The notes below the pieces were generated by a model. The model searched no databases. It had not been told where the DNA came from and saw nothing but the letters and a program-made list of their open reading frames with translations. Both the position numbers and the translations under genes were made by a program. DNA of 58,529 nt from Nocardia kruczakiae NBRC 101016 (lineage in GTDB: Bacteria > Actinomycetota > Actinomycetes > Mycobacteriales > Mycobacteriaceae): contig NZ_BDBL01000049.1 of NCBI RefSeq assembly GCF_001612965.1, forward strand, positions 1 to 58,529. The letters are read 5' to 3'. Each line of letters begins with the position of its first letter. Position 1 is the first letter of the stretch. Of the stretch, positions 8,688-16,411 are shown piece after piece.

Positions 8688-9314
8688 CTATCGCGGACGA
8701 GCCTTCGACTTCGGTGGTGCGAGCGGCGCCTCGCGATTGCGGGGCAGCCGTCCGCGCTTGTTCAACGCCTCCAGGTCGTCGAGCAGATCCTCGGCCAGTT
8801 GGCGTTCCGCCTCGTAGTGCCGGATGCACCAGCGCAACACGGCGCTGGGGAAGGCCCAATCCGGGTTGGCGTCGGACCCCTCGGCGTCGGCGGCGGCGCG
8901 GCGGCGCATCTTCTCCGCGTAATCGATATGCGCGGTGAGGATTTCGCGCAACCGCTCCGGCTCGGCCAGATGTCCGAGCCACGCCCGCAGCAGCACACTG
9001 TGTTTCAGTACCGGCGCCTCCACCGGTGAGTGATTGACCCAGTGCGCCACGGCATCCCGGCCGCTGGTGGTGATCGCGTACATCCGCTTGCCGCGCACGC
9101 CGTCCTCGGAGGTCACGGTGCGCGAGGTGACGTACCCGTGCTTCTCGAGACGTTTGAGTTCGGCGTAGATCTGGCTGAACGACGGGCTCCAGTAGAAGAA
9201 CTGCAAACTCCAGTCCGCCCACTTCTTCAGGTCGTAGCCGGACAATTCGTCCGCATGCGAGAGCATCCCGAGCACGGCCCACGAGGTGGTCGGCAGATCG
9301 GTGCCAGATGTCAT
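8688..9314 (-). CDS. PadR-family transcriptional regulator
   Basis: A 208-residue PadR regulator. The N-terminal winged helix is clear: SWAVLGMLSHADELSGYDLKKW, then SPSFSQIYAELKRLEKHGYV and a wing containing the GKRMYAITTSGRDA segment. The C-terminal half is a coiled/helical dimerisation domain (LREILTAHIDYAEKMRRR), followed by a basic tail. I prefer ATG 9314 because a TATAGT -10 box sits exactly 6 bases ahead of it, implying a leaderless mRNA; an ATG at 9338 would add 8 residues but overlaps that promoter. It lies just downstream of the IclR gene on the same strand. Its ligand is unknown; many PadR proteins sense phenolic compounds. Confidence 0.87.
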   Translation of the reverse strand: MTSGTDLPTTSWAVLGMLSHADELSGYDLKKWADWSLQFFYWSPSFSQIYAELKRLEKHGYVTSRTVTSEDGVRGKRMYAITTSGRDAVAHWVNHSPVEAPVLKHSVLLRAWLGHLAEPERLREILTAHIDYAEKMRRRAAADAEGSDANPDWAFPSAVLRWCIRHYEAERQLAEDLLDDLEALNKRGRLPRNREAPLAPPKSKARPR

Positions 9315-9320
9315 CGCCGA

Positions 9321-9326
9321 ACTATA
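9321..9326 (-). promoter_or_regulatory. -10 box of padR-like gene (leaderless)
   Basis: On the minus strand TATAGT is followed by 6 bases and then the ATG at 9314, so transcription would start at or next to the start codon. CATATG just upstream is a short palindrome that also recurs before the IclR start. Confidence 0.55.
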
Positions 9327-9352
9327 CCGCCCAGTCATATGCGGATCCGAAA

Positions 9353-10195
9353 TCAGCGCCAGCGGGTGCGGTGCGGGAACAGTGCCCGCCCGGCCTCGTG
9401 GACGACCTCGAGAACGACCCGGGCCAGCCGGTCGTAACTCATCGCCTCGGCACGTCCCGACAGCGAGAGCGCGGCCGGTGGGGCGCCGCGGCCCCGCAGC
9501 GGCGCGGCCACGCAGGCGATGCCGACCATGGCCTCCTCGCGGTCGATCGCCACGCCTTGGCGCAACCGGATCTGCCCGAGTTCGCGATGCAGCGCATCGG
9601 GTTCGGCCAGGGTGCGCGGAGTGAGGCGGGGCAGCCGGCCGCGGAAGGCGGCCTCGGCGATGGTGGGTTCCAGCGCCGCCAGCATCGCCTTGCCCAAAGC
9701 CGTTGCGTGCGCGGGCATCCGGCCGCCGAGCCGGGTCGGCAGCGCCGCGCCGAAGCGGCCGCCGGCCTTGTCCAGGTAGACGACCTCGCGGCCGTCGAGC
9801 ACCGCCAGGTGGCCCACCATGCCCGTCCGCTGCGACAACTCGTGCAGCAGCGGGCTCACCGCATCGCGAATCTCGTTGTGGTCCGCGGTCAATCCGCCCA
9901 GTTCCAGCGTGCGCATGCCGAGGCGGTAGCCGCCGGCGGAATGCGCCAGCCAGCGCAGCCGGATCATCTGATCCAGGATGCGATGGACTGTCGAGCGCGG
10001 AAGTCCGGTTCGCTCAACCAGTTCCAGCAGGGTCAGGGTGGGGGTGTTCGCGTCGAAGGCGTCCAGGATCAGCGTCATCCGCTCGATCATCGACACCGGA
10101 ATCGGCGCGCCGGCTCGATGAGCCCTGGCGCCCGTCGTCGCGTGGTGCGCGGCCGTGGTGGTGCGTTCCGCGGAGGGCAGCACGGTGACGGTCAT
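9353..10195 (-). CDS. IclR-family transcriptional regulator
   Basis: A 280-residue IclR regulator. The N-terminal 35 residues are variable. The winged-helix follows (SMIERMTLILDAF, LTLLELVERTGLPRSTVHRILDQM), then the effector-binding domain with HLAVLDGREVVYLDKAGG, PAHATALGKAMLAAL and the EEAMVGIACVAAPLRGRG stretch, which form the ligand pocket in this family. The ATG at 10195 has a GGAGG site. It is divergent from hsaB-kshA-kshB-hsaC, so control of that operon is the simplest reading. IclR proteins commonly sense aromatic-ring degradation intermediates, though the known mycobacterial sterol regulators KstR and KstR2 are TetR proteins. Confidence 0.9.
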   Translation of the reverse strand: MTVTVLPSAERTTTAAHHATTGARAHRAGAPIPVSMIERMTLILDAFDANTPTLTLLELVERTGLPRSTVHRILDQMIRLRWLAHSAGGYRLGMRTLELGGLTADHNEIRDAVSPLLHELSQRTGMVGHLAVLDGREVVYLDKAGGRFGAALPTRLGGRMPAHATALGKAMLAALEPTIAEAAFRGRLPRLTPRTLAEPDALHRELGQIRLRQGVAIDREEAMVGIACVAAPLRGRGAPPAALSLSGRAEAMSYDRLARVVLEVVHEAGRALFPHRTRWR

Positions 10196-10222
10196 ATGTA
10201 CCTCCGTTGGCTCATATGCAGT

Positions 10223-10241
10223 CTAGAAGTATTTCGACTAG
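10223..10241. promoter_or_regulatory. Imperfect CTAG-flanked dyad upstream of iclR
   Basis: CTAG at 10223-10226 and CTAG at 10238-10241 bracket an A/T-rich core (AAGTATTTCGA). It lies 28-46 bases before the IclR start codon and could be an autoregulatory site. The inner bases are only partly symmetrical. Confidence 0.3.
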
Positions 10242-10290
10242 GCATGTTCGGTATCGGCATTTGTGTCACCTATCACAGTGGCTGCCACCA

Positions 10291-10309
10291 CACCGATCGC
10301 GAATCGGTG
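10291..10309. promoter_or_regulatory. Perfect 7+7 dyad in the iclR-hsaB divergent region
   Basis: CACCGAT (10291-10297), CGCGA, then ATCGGTG (10303-10309) make a perfect 19-base palindromic operator. It lies between the divergent IclR gene and hsaB, about 55 bases before a TTGACG (10359-10364) that could serve as -35 for the hsaB side. It is the best operator candidate for the IclR regulator. Confidence 0.5.
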
Positions 10310-10428
10310 GAACTACGTAAGTGCTACCGAAATCTCTCCCGTTCACCGGACCTGGCTGTTGACGGGGGCTCCCCTCGACCTGGTGTCATGACTTACAGCT
10401 ATATGTCTGTCCGAAACAAGGAGTGGCC

Positions 10429-10929
10429 GTGGAGCCGGTAGTACAGGTGGACGAGATCTCGGAGGCGACCTTCAAATCCGTGCTGAGCAGGTTCTGCTCC
10501 GGGGTCACGGTGATCACCGCCCTGTCCGGCGACGAGCCGGTCGGATTCAGCTGCCAGTCCTTCTCGTCGTTGTCCCTCGACCCGCCCCGGGTCTGCTTCT
10601 TCCCCGCGCGGACCTCGACGTCGTGGCCCCGCATCCGTGAGGTGGGGCGATTCTGCGTGAACATCCTGGCCCACGATCAGGACGAGATCTGCCGCGCGCT
10701 TGCCCGCCGCGGCACCGACAAATTCGCGGGTGTGGACTGGGAGTTGTCCGGAAACGGGTCGCCGCGGCTGAGCGGCGCGCTGGCCAGTATCGACTGCGAG
10801 CTGGATCGCGAGGTCGACGGCGGCGACCACACCATCGTGATCGCCCGGGTCACCGCGCTGGCCGAACATTCCGACCAGGCGCCGCTGCTGTTCTATCGCT
10901 CCTCGTTCGAGCGTCTGCACGGGCACTGA
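10429..10929 (+). CDS. hsaB: HsaB-like flavin reductase component
   Basis: A 166-residue flavin reductase of the FMN-binding split-barrel family, the partner that delivers reduced flavin to HsaA. Matching segments are FKSVLSRFCSGVTVITAL, PVGFSCQSFSSLSLDPPRV, the GRFCVNILAHDQ stretch, DKFAGVDWE and LLFYRSSFERL. The start is GTG 10429, 6 bases after AAGGAG; a GTG at 10423 overlaps that site. M. tuberculosis HsaB is about 187 residues, so this protein lacks roughly 20 C-terminal residues. The missing part coincides with a 24-base tandem duplication spanning the stop codon. It heads the kshA/kshB/hsaC operon. Confidence 0.82.
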   Translation: MEPVVQVDEISEATFKSVLSRFCSGVTVITALSGDEPVGFSCQSFSSLSLDPPRVCFFPARTSTSWPRIREVGRFCVNILAHDQDEICRALARRGTDKFAGVDWELSGNGSPRLSGALASIDCELDREVDGGDHTIVIARVTALAEHSDQAPLLFYRSSFERLHGH

Positions 10930-10956
10930 CGCGAGTGTCTGCACGGGTACCGACGC
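10909..10956 (+). repeat. 24-base tandem duplication across the hsaB stop
   Basis: Unit 1 (10909-10932) and unit 2 (10933-10956) share 21 of 24 bases; both contain GTCTGCACGGG. The hsaB stop codon is inside unit 1, so unit 2 is untranslated. Confidence 0.75.
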
Positions 10957-11183
10957 ACGTCTGGGGGCGCGCAAGTGGTGACCGGCAGGGGTGCGTACCC
11001 GCCCGCACCGCGAGGCGTCCCGTCGCTGCCGATAGGCGGAGCGGATCTCCCGGCCAGTGGGACTTCGCATGCCGGGCCCCCCTTCCGATGGCGAGCATCG
11101 AGTCATCACCCGGGGCGGGTCGGGCCTTCGGGTAGTCGAGGCCGATCGCGATCGAGGCCGAACGCAATCGAGACGGAGGAATC

Positions 11184-12326
11184 ATGAACAGCGACAGCGA
11201 AGTGCGGGTCATCGACGCCGGCGCACCGCCCACCCGGTTCGCCCGCGGCTGGCACTGCCTGGGCCTGGTGGACTCCTTCCGCGACGGCAAGCCGCACACC
11301 GTCGCCGCCTTCGGCACCGAACTGGTCGTCTTCGCCGGTGAGGACGGCACGCTCAACGTCCTCAACGCCTACTGCCCGCACATGGGCGGCAATCTCGCCG
11401 ACGGCACCGTCAAGGGCGATTCGCTGGCCTGCCCCTTCCACGACTGGCGGTGGAACGGCAAGGGCAAGTGCACCGGAATCCCGTACGCGCGCCGGGTGCC
11501 TCCGCTGGCCCGCACCAAGGCGTGGCCGACGCTGGAGCAGAACAAGCAGCTGTTCGTCTGGAACGATCCCGAGGGCAAGCAACCGCCCGCCGACATCACC
11601 ATCCCGCGCGTCGACGCCGCCTTCGACGACGGCTGGACAGACTGGACCTGGAACTCGATGATCGTCGAGGCCAACTGCCGCGAGGTGGTCGACAACGTCG
11701 TGGACATGGCGCACTTCTTCTACGTGCACTACGGCTTCCCGACCTTCTTCAAGAACGTGTTCGAGGGTCATATCGCCAGCCAGTACATGACCTCGATCTC
11801 GCGCGAGGACATGATGGGCGCGACCGCGAAGGCATTGGGCGGCAAGAACACTCTGCATTCGGAGGCGTCGTACTACGGCCCCTCCTACATGATCGACTAT
11901 CTGCGCAGCGAGAGTGCCGGACTCACGGTCGAGGGCTATCTGATCAACTGCCACTATCCGATCACCGAGAACCGGTTCGTCCTGCAGTACGGCGCCATCG
12001 CGAAGAAGCCGGAGGGCGTGTCGCCGGAACAGGCCGAGCAGATCGCGGCGGCCTTCGTCGGCGGTCTCGGCAAGGGGTTCGAACAGGATGCGGCGATCTG
12101 GAAGCGCAAGTCGCGCATCAACAATCCGCTGCTGTGCGAGGAGGACGGGCCGGTCTATCAGCTGCGCCGGTGGTACGAGCAGTTCTACACCGACGTCGCC
12201 GACATCTCCGAGGAGATGACCGCGCGCTTCGAATTCGAGGTCGACACCACCCGCGCGGTCACCGCCTGGGAGGCCGAGGTCGCGGAGAACCTCGCCAAGC
12301 GGGCCGAGCAGGCCGTGGCGGGCTGA
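11184..12326 (+). CDS. kshA: 3-ketosteroid 9alpha-hydroxylase, Rieske oxygenase subunit
   Basis: A 380-residue Rieske non-heme iron oxygenase matching KshA (about 386 residues in M. tuberculosis). Together with KshB it hydroxylates C9 of 3-ketosteroids, the step that, with KstD, opens ring B. The Rieske cluster ligands are Cys64 and His66 (YCPHMGG) and Cys83 and His86 (CPFHDW). The mononuclear iron site is in DNVVDMAHFFYVHYG, with His177 and His182. ATG 11184 has a GACGGAGGA site. About 250 bases separate it from hsaB with no gene between, so it may have its own promoter. Nocardia and Rhodococcus often carry several kshA copies with different substrate ranges; which one this is cannot be told here. 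Confidence 0.93.
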   Translation: MNSDSEVRVIDAGAPPTRFARGWHCLGLVDSFRDGKPHTVAAFGTELVVFAGEDGTLNVLNAYCPHMGGNLADGTVKGDSLACPFHDWRWNGKGKCTGIPYARRVPPLARTKAWPTLEQNKQLFVWNDPEGKQPPADITIPRVDAAFDDGWTDWTWNSMIVEANCREVVDNVVDMAHFFYVHYGFPTFFKNVFEGHIASQYMTSISREDMMGATAKALGGKNTLHSEASYYGPSYMIDYLRSESAGLTVEGYLINCHYPITENRFVLQYGAIAKKPEGVSPEQAEQIAAAFVGGLGKGFEQDAAIWKRKSRINNPLLCEEDGPVYQLRRWYEQFYTDVADISEEMTARFEFEVDTTRAVTAWEAEVAENLAKRAEQAVAG

Positions 12327-12337
12327 GAGTCATCGCG

Positions 12338-12577
12338 ATGGACGAGGTTGCGTGCCGATCCTGCGGAACCTGCGTGCTGGTGGAGAAGTTCAGCCCGCAG
12401 CATACGAGCGTGCAGTGGAGCCGGTCGGCGATGCGCGCGTGCACCGAACTGTCCGCGCCGGGCGCGCACACCTGCGCCGCCCTGCGCGACAGCATCGACG
12501 CGGCGGTGGAGGCGGGGCAGGTGAGCGTGAGTACCCGCGATGTCGATGTGCGCACCCGCGGCCGGACCGTGGCCTGA
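12338..12577 (+). CDS. Small cysteine-rich protein between kshA and kshB
   Basis: A 79-residue reading frame that starts at ATG 12338, 11 bases after kshA, and ends 36 bases before the first kshB start candidate. It begins MDEVACRSCGTCVLVEKFSP and holds a C-x2-C-x2-C cluster plus two further cysteines (Cys39 and Cys50 or nearby), which suggests metal or cluster binding or a redox role. Its codon use is as GC3-rich as its neighbours and the frame fills the gap neatly, both signs of a real gene. I do not recognise the family. A ferredoxin-like or assembly accessory to the KshAB system is possible from context only. Confidence 0.6.
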   Translation: MDEVACRSCGTCVLVEKFSPQHTSVQWSRSAMRACTELSAPGAHTCAALRDSIDAAVEAGQVSVSTRDVDVRTRGRTVA

Positions 12578-12628
12578 CGGGGGCGGGAAGCTGAATGAAC
12601 GGCAGAGAAACGGATGTGGTGGTGCTCG

Positions 12629-13723
12629 ATGGATACGGCGATCGAACTCGACGTGCGTGAGCCGGGCGATGCGCCCGAGGGCGCCGGTCCGCGCGACGCG
12701 GCGGCCGATCCGGTCGTCGTCGAGATCGTGCGCGTGGTGCGCGAGACCGCGGACGCGGTATCGCTCGAGCTGGCTCCGCGGCCCGAACACGCGCAGCGGT
12801 TCGGCTACCGGCCCGGACAGTTCCTCACCCTGCGCATCCCCAGCGATCGCACCGGTTCGGTGAGCCGGTGCTACTCGCTGTCGAGCGCACCGCACGAAGA
12901 CGGTCCGCTGAAGGTCACCGTCAAACGAACCGCGCAGGGTTACGCGTCGAACTGGTTGTGCGACAACGCCGTCGCCGGGGAGAGTTTGCAGGTACTGCCA
13001 CCCGCCGGACTGTTCACCCCGGCCTCGCTGGATACGGATCTGCTGCTGTTCGCCGGCGGTAGCGGCATCACCCCGGTGTTGTCGATCCTGAAATCGGCGC
13101 TTGCGCAGGGCAGCGGCCACTGCACCCTCGTCTACGCCAATCGCGACGAATCATCGGTGATCTTCGCCGCGGAACTCGCCGAACTCGCTGCGGCGCATCC
13201 GGATCGGCTACAGGTGCTGCACTGGCTGGAATCGGTGCAGGGCCTGCCGAGTGTGCCGCAACTGTCCGCGCTGGTGCGGCACTTGGCCGACCGCGAGACG
13301 TTCGTCTGCGGTCCGGGGCCGTTCATGGATGCCGTCGGCGCGGCCATGGCCGCCCACGGCGCCGACCGCCGGCGCGTGCACATGGAGAAGTTCGTCTCCC
13401 TGACCGGCAATCCGTTCGAGGCGGCGGCTCCGGTGAGCGACCCCGCCGACTCGGCGCACGTCGAGGTCGAACTGGACGGCGAGAATCACCGCATGGCCTG
13501 GCCGCGACGCCAGGTCCTGTTGGACACCTTGCTGGCAGCGGGCCTCGAGGCGCCGTATTCGTGCCGCGAGGGCGCATGCAGCGCCTGCGTCTGCCGGGTG
13601 GTGTCCGGCGAGGTGTCCATGCGCCGCAACGAAGTCCTCGAGGAGGAGGATCTCGCCGAGGGCTATGTGCTGGCCTGCCAGGCGGTACCGGTCACCGACG
13701 ACGTTTCGATCAGTTATTCCTGA
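12629..13723 (+). CDS. kshB: 3-ketosteroid 9alpha-hydroxylase, ferredoxin reductase subunit
   Basis: A 364-residue FNR-type reductase with a C-terminal plant-type [2Fe-2S] ferredoxin, the KshB architecture (about 358 residues in M. tuberculosis). It passes electrons from NADH through FAD to KshA. The FAD motif is RCYSLSS preceded by RPGQFLTLRIP; the NAD-binding stretch is LLFAGGSGITPVLSI and CGPGPFMDA. The iron-sulfur ligands are in YSCREGACSACVCRV with a distal cysteine in VLACQA. Neither ATG 12629 nor the in-frame ATG 12614 (5 residues longer) has a good ribosome site, so the start is uncertain. It follows kshA and the small Cys protein and precedes hsaC by 28 bases. Confidence 0.92.
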   Translation: MDTAIELDVREPGDAPEGAGPRDAAADPVVVEIVRVVRETADAVSLELAPRPEHAQRFGYRPGQFLTLRIPSDRTGSVSRCYSLSSAPHEDGPLKVTVKRTAQGYASNWLCDNAVAGESLQVLPPAGLFTPASLDTDLLLFAGGSGITPVLSILKSALAQGSGHCTLVYANRDESSVIFAAELAELAAAHPDRLQVLHWLESVQGLPSVPQLSALVRHLADRETFVCGPGPFMDAVGAAMAAHGADRRRVHMEKFVSLTGNPFEAAAPVSDPADSAHVEVELDGENHRMAWPRRQVLLDTLLAAGLEAPYSCREGACSACVCRVVSGEVSMRRNEVLEEEDLAEGYVLACQAVPVTDDVSISYS

Positions 13724-13751
13724 ACCACCCGAACCCTTGCAAGGAGTGCAC

Positions 13752-14630
13752 ATGGCCGCCGTCAGCTCGCTCGGTTACGTCCGGGCGCAGATCGCCGATG
13801 TCGCCGCATGGCGTGAATTCGCCTTCGACACCATCGGATTCGCCGAAGGGTCGGGCCCCAACCCGGAATCGATCTACCTGCGGACGGACGAGCACACCTA
13901 CCGCCTGGAATTGGTACCGGGCGATCGCGACGAGGTGATCGCCGTCGGCTGGCAGGTCGCCGACCGGCGCTCGCTGACGCTGGTGCGCGAAACCCTCGCC
14001 GCGGCCGGAATCGAGGTCACCGAACTGACCCTCGCCGAATCCGCCGCGCGCCACGTCGAGGAGGCGATCAGCTTCACCGATCCCGCCGGATTCACCATCG
14101 AGGTCTTCCACGGCCCCCTGCTCGACCACAGCCCGGTGGTCGGCAAGTACGGAAGCCGTTTCGTCTCCGGTGATCTGGGGCTCGGCCACGTCGTGCTGCC
14201 GGTGCCCGATATCGAGGCGGCGCGGCAGTTCTACACCGAGGTGCTGGACTTCGCCTCGCGCGGTTCGTTCCGGGTCGGTCCGCCCGACCATCCGATCTGG
14301 ATCCGGTTCATGGGTGTCAATCCCCGCCACCACAGCCTCGCGCTGATTCCCGGCGGCCGCGGCGACGGCCCGGGCATCGTGCACGTGATGGTGGAGGTCG
14401 ACGCGCTCGACGATGTCGGCCGGGCGCTCGACCGGGTGACCAAGGCGGGTTATCACCTGTCCTCCACACTCGGCCGCCACACCAACGACAAGATGATCTC
14501 CTTCTACGTCCGCACCCCGGGCGGCTGGGATCTCGAATTCGGTTGCGAGGGAATGCTCGTGGGCGAGGATTACGTCGCGGAGGAGATGACGGCCGACAGC
14601 TACTGGGGCCACGAATGGGCGCGGGGCTGA
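13752..14630 (+). CDS. hsaC: HsaC-like extradiol dioxygenase
   Basis: A 292-residue type I extradiol dioxygenase, matching HsaC (about 300 residues), which opens the catechol ring of DHSA. It shows the two-domain vicinal-oxygen-chelate pattern: an N-terminal half (SLGYVRAQIADVAAWREFA) and a catalytic half with the three iron ligands expected in GLGHVVLPVPD (His), NPRHHSLALIP (His) and LEFGCEG (Glu). TLGRHTNDKMISFY and the WGHEW C-terminus are typical of HsaC. ATG 13752 follows CAAGGAG at 6-7 bases. It supplies the ring-cleavage step missing from the hsaA-hsaD pair at the left end; its product would be the HsaD substrate. Confidence 0.85.
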   Translation: MAAVSSLGYVRAQIADVAAWREFAFDTIGFAEGSGPNPESIYLRTDEHTYRLELVPGDRDEVIAVGWQVADRRSLTLVRETLAAAGIEVTELTLAESAARHVEEAISFTDPAGFTIEVFHGPLLDHSPVVGKYGSRFVSGDLGLGHVVLPVPDIEAARQFYTEVLDFASRGSFRVGPPDHPIWIRFMGVNPRHHSLALIPGGRGDGPGIVHVMVEVDALDDVGRALDRVTKAGYHLSSTLGRHTNDKMISFYVRTPGGWDLEFGCEGMLVGEDYVAEEMTADSYWGHEWARG

Positions 14631-14657
14631 GCGGCCGTCACCACCGTCGCGGGGTTC

Positions 14658-16349
14658 CTACGCGTCGGTGAAGGTGACCCGCACGGAGATCGGGTCGGTC
14701 TGCAGGGCGGCGAATCCGGCGGCGGTCAGCGGTGCGAGCGCCGGATGCGGGGCGAAGGCGCGGGCCCGGGCGACCACATCGTCGTCCGGGCGCAGCTCCG
14801 CCGTGGCCGCGCGCCAGATTCCGTTGTGCCGCAACCGTACCGAGGGGTTGGCGCGGACATTGTTGCCCCAGCCCGACCGCATACCGTGCTGGCAGATGAT
14901 CCAGGCGCCGTCGTCGTCGAACAGCACCGATACCGGAACCCGCCGTGGCTGACCGGATTTGCGGCCGACGGTCTCCAGTTCGGTCGCGAAGGTGGATCGC
15001 ACACCGATCCGGTCCAGAGCGGCGAATCCGGGATTGACCAGGTAGCGGCCGACCGCGCGCTCGATCCGGAACTTCGTCGACTTCCGGTCGCCACCGGCCG
15101 TTGCGCGCCGAGACCGGAACGCGTCGAACCCGTTGCGGCGCAGCATGGTCAGCGCCGTCGACCACGGTGAGCGAGCCGGATCCGGATCGAGCCCGGCGCC
15201 GAGGCGATGCAGCTGATCGGTGTGCCATTGCAGATCCAGAGCGCCGTCGACGGCACGCAGGGTGCCGCTGGCGGCGATGCGGCCGCGCAGGCCGAGCGAA
15301 ATCGCCGGCGGCCGAAGCTCTTCCGTGCCGCCGGTGAGCAGATCGGCGGCCGCGGTGGGATACACCGTGGTGGGGCGGCCCAGTCCGGCCACATCGCAGG
15401 CGCCGGAATCGACCGCACCGACCATCGCCGCCCGGCTGCGGAAGCCGCCGGTGACCGCCAGCGGCACCGCGGCCGCGAGCCGGCGCACCGTCTCCGCGTA
15501 CTCGAGGAAATAGGCCTCCCGTGCCCGGGTACTCGCCGCCACGCCGCTGGACCGGCCCATCATCGCCGGGGATTCATAACTGCCGCCGCTGATTTCGATC
15601 AGATCCAGCGGCTGCCGAGCCAATTGCCGGACCACCGCCCGCGATTCGTCCTCGGTGAAACCGCCGCGCTGGAAATCCGCCGAATTCAGTTTGACGGCCA
15701 CCGCGAAGCCCGGCTGGACCGCCGCGCGGATGGCGCCGACCACTTCGAGCAGGAAGCGCGCCCGGCGGGGCGCGTCACCGCCCCAGTCGTCGGTGCGCTG
15801 ATTGGCCAGCGGCGACAGGAACTGCGACACCAGGTAGCCGTGGGCGCCATGGATCTGCACGCCGTCGAATCCGGCCGATTCCGCGATGCGCGCCGCGTCG
15901 GCGAAGCGCCGGATCAGGTCGTGGATGTCGGCCTCGGTGAGCGCGCGCGGCGTGGGCAGTCCCGGCACTCCCGACGCGATCGCCGAGGGCGCGACCGGCC
16001 GCTGCCGGGTGGCCAGCGGATTGGCCTGGCGTCCGGGATGATTCAGCTGCATCCAGATCGGGGTGCCGCCGTCCTTGGCGGCCTTCGCCCAGCGGGTCAG
16101 GGCGGCGAGATCGCGATCGTCGTCGACGACCACATTGCCCGGCTCGCCGAGCTGGGTGCGGTCGATCATCACGTTGCCGGTGACGATCAGGCCGAAGCCG
16201 CCCGCTCCCCAGCGGCGATACAGCCGGACCAGCCGGTCGTCGGGAGCATGCGCCGCCGTGCCGAGCCCCTCGCTGAGCGCCGACTTCATGATCCGGTTGG
16301 GAAGGACCTGGCCGCAGGGCAGGGGAAGGGGGTCGTGCAGTCCGGTCAT
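14658..16349 (-). CDS. Old-yellow-enzyme fused to a C-terminal F420-type nitroreductase domain
   Basis: A 563-residue continuous reading frame with two enzyme domains. Residues 1 to about 365 are an FMN-dependent NADH:flavin oxidoreductase barrel: NRIMKSALSEGL, IWMQLNHPGRQ, the GFDGVQIHGAHGYLVSQFLSP active-site region (His-x-x-His-type GAHGYL), NQRTDDWGG and AVKLNSADF. Residues about 425-560 are a Ddn-like split barrel of the F420 nitroreductase/quinone reductase family: ATELETVGRKSGQPRRVPV, then WGNNVRANP and the VRLRHNG segment. ATG 16349 has a GGAGGATAGG site. It is divergent from a TetR gene with two operators between, so it is the likely TetR target. The fusion may pair FMN and F420 chemistry on one substrate; an ene, quinone or nitro compound is a reasonable guess. 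Confidence 0.87.
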   Translation of the reverse strand: MTGLHDPLPLPCGQVLPNRIMKSALSEGLGTAAHAPDDRLVRLYRRWGAGGFGLIVTGNVMIDRTQLGEPGNVVVDDDRDLAALTRWAKAAKDGGTPIWMQLNHPGRQANPLATRQRPVAPSAIASGVPGLPTPRALTEADIHDLIRRFADAARIAESAGFDGVQIHGAHGYLVSQFLSPLANQRTDDWGGDAPRRARFLLEVVGAIRAAVQPGFAVAVKLNSADFQRGGFTEDESRAVVRQLARQPLDLIEISGGSYESPAMMGRSSGVAASTRAREAYFLEYAETVRRLAAAVPLAVTGGFRSRAAMVGAVDSGACDVAGLGRPTTVYPTAAADLLTGGTEELRPPAISLGLRGRIAASGTLRAVDGALDLQWHTDQLHRLGAGLDPDPARSPWSTALTMLRRNGFDAFRSRRATAGGDRKSTKFRIERAVGRYLVNPGFAALDRIGVRSTFATELETVGRKSGQPRRVPVSVLFDDDGAWIICQHGMRSGWGNNVRANPSVRLRHNGIWRAATAELRPDDDVVARARAFAPHPALAPLTAAGFAALQTDPISVRVTFTDA

Positions 16350-16382
16350 GCCTATCCTCCAGGGCGCGGATCGGAAGTGAGG

Positions 16383-16398
16383 TATACCGATCGGTATA
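16383..16398. promoter_or_regulatory. TetR operator 1 (perfect 16-base palindrome)
   Basis: TATACCGATCGGTATA is fully palindromic and lies 34 bases before the fusion-gene start codon. Its core ACCGATCGGT recurs in the second site, with centres 29 bases apart. Confidence 0.8.
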
Positions 16399-16411
16399 GT
16401 CGGCAGCGTAG

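Noticed and set aside
671..14630. KstR-type operators at the steroid genes
   Set aside because: I looked for AAC-GTT-type palindromes in the gaps before hsaA, hsaB and kshA and found none convincing.
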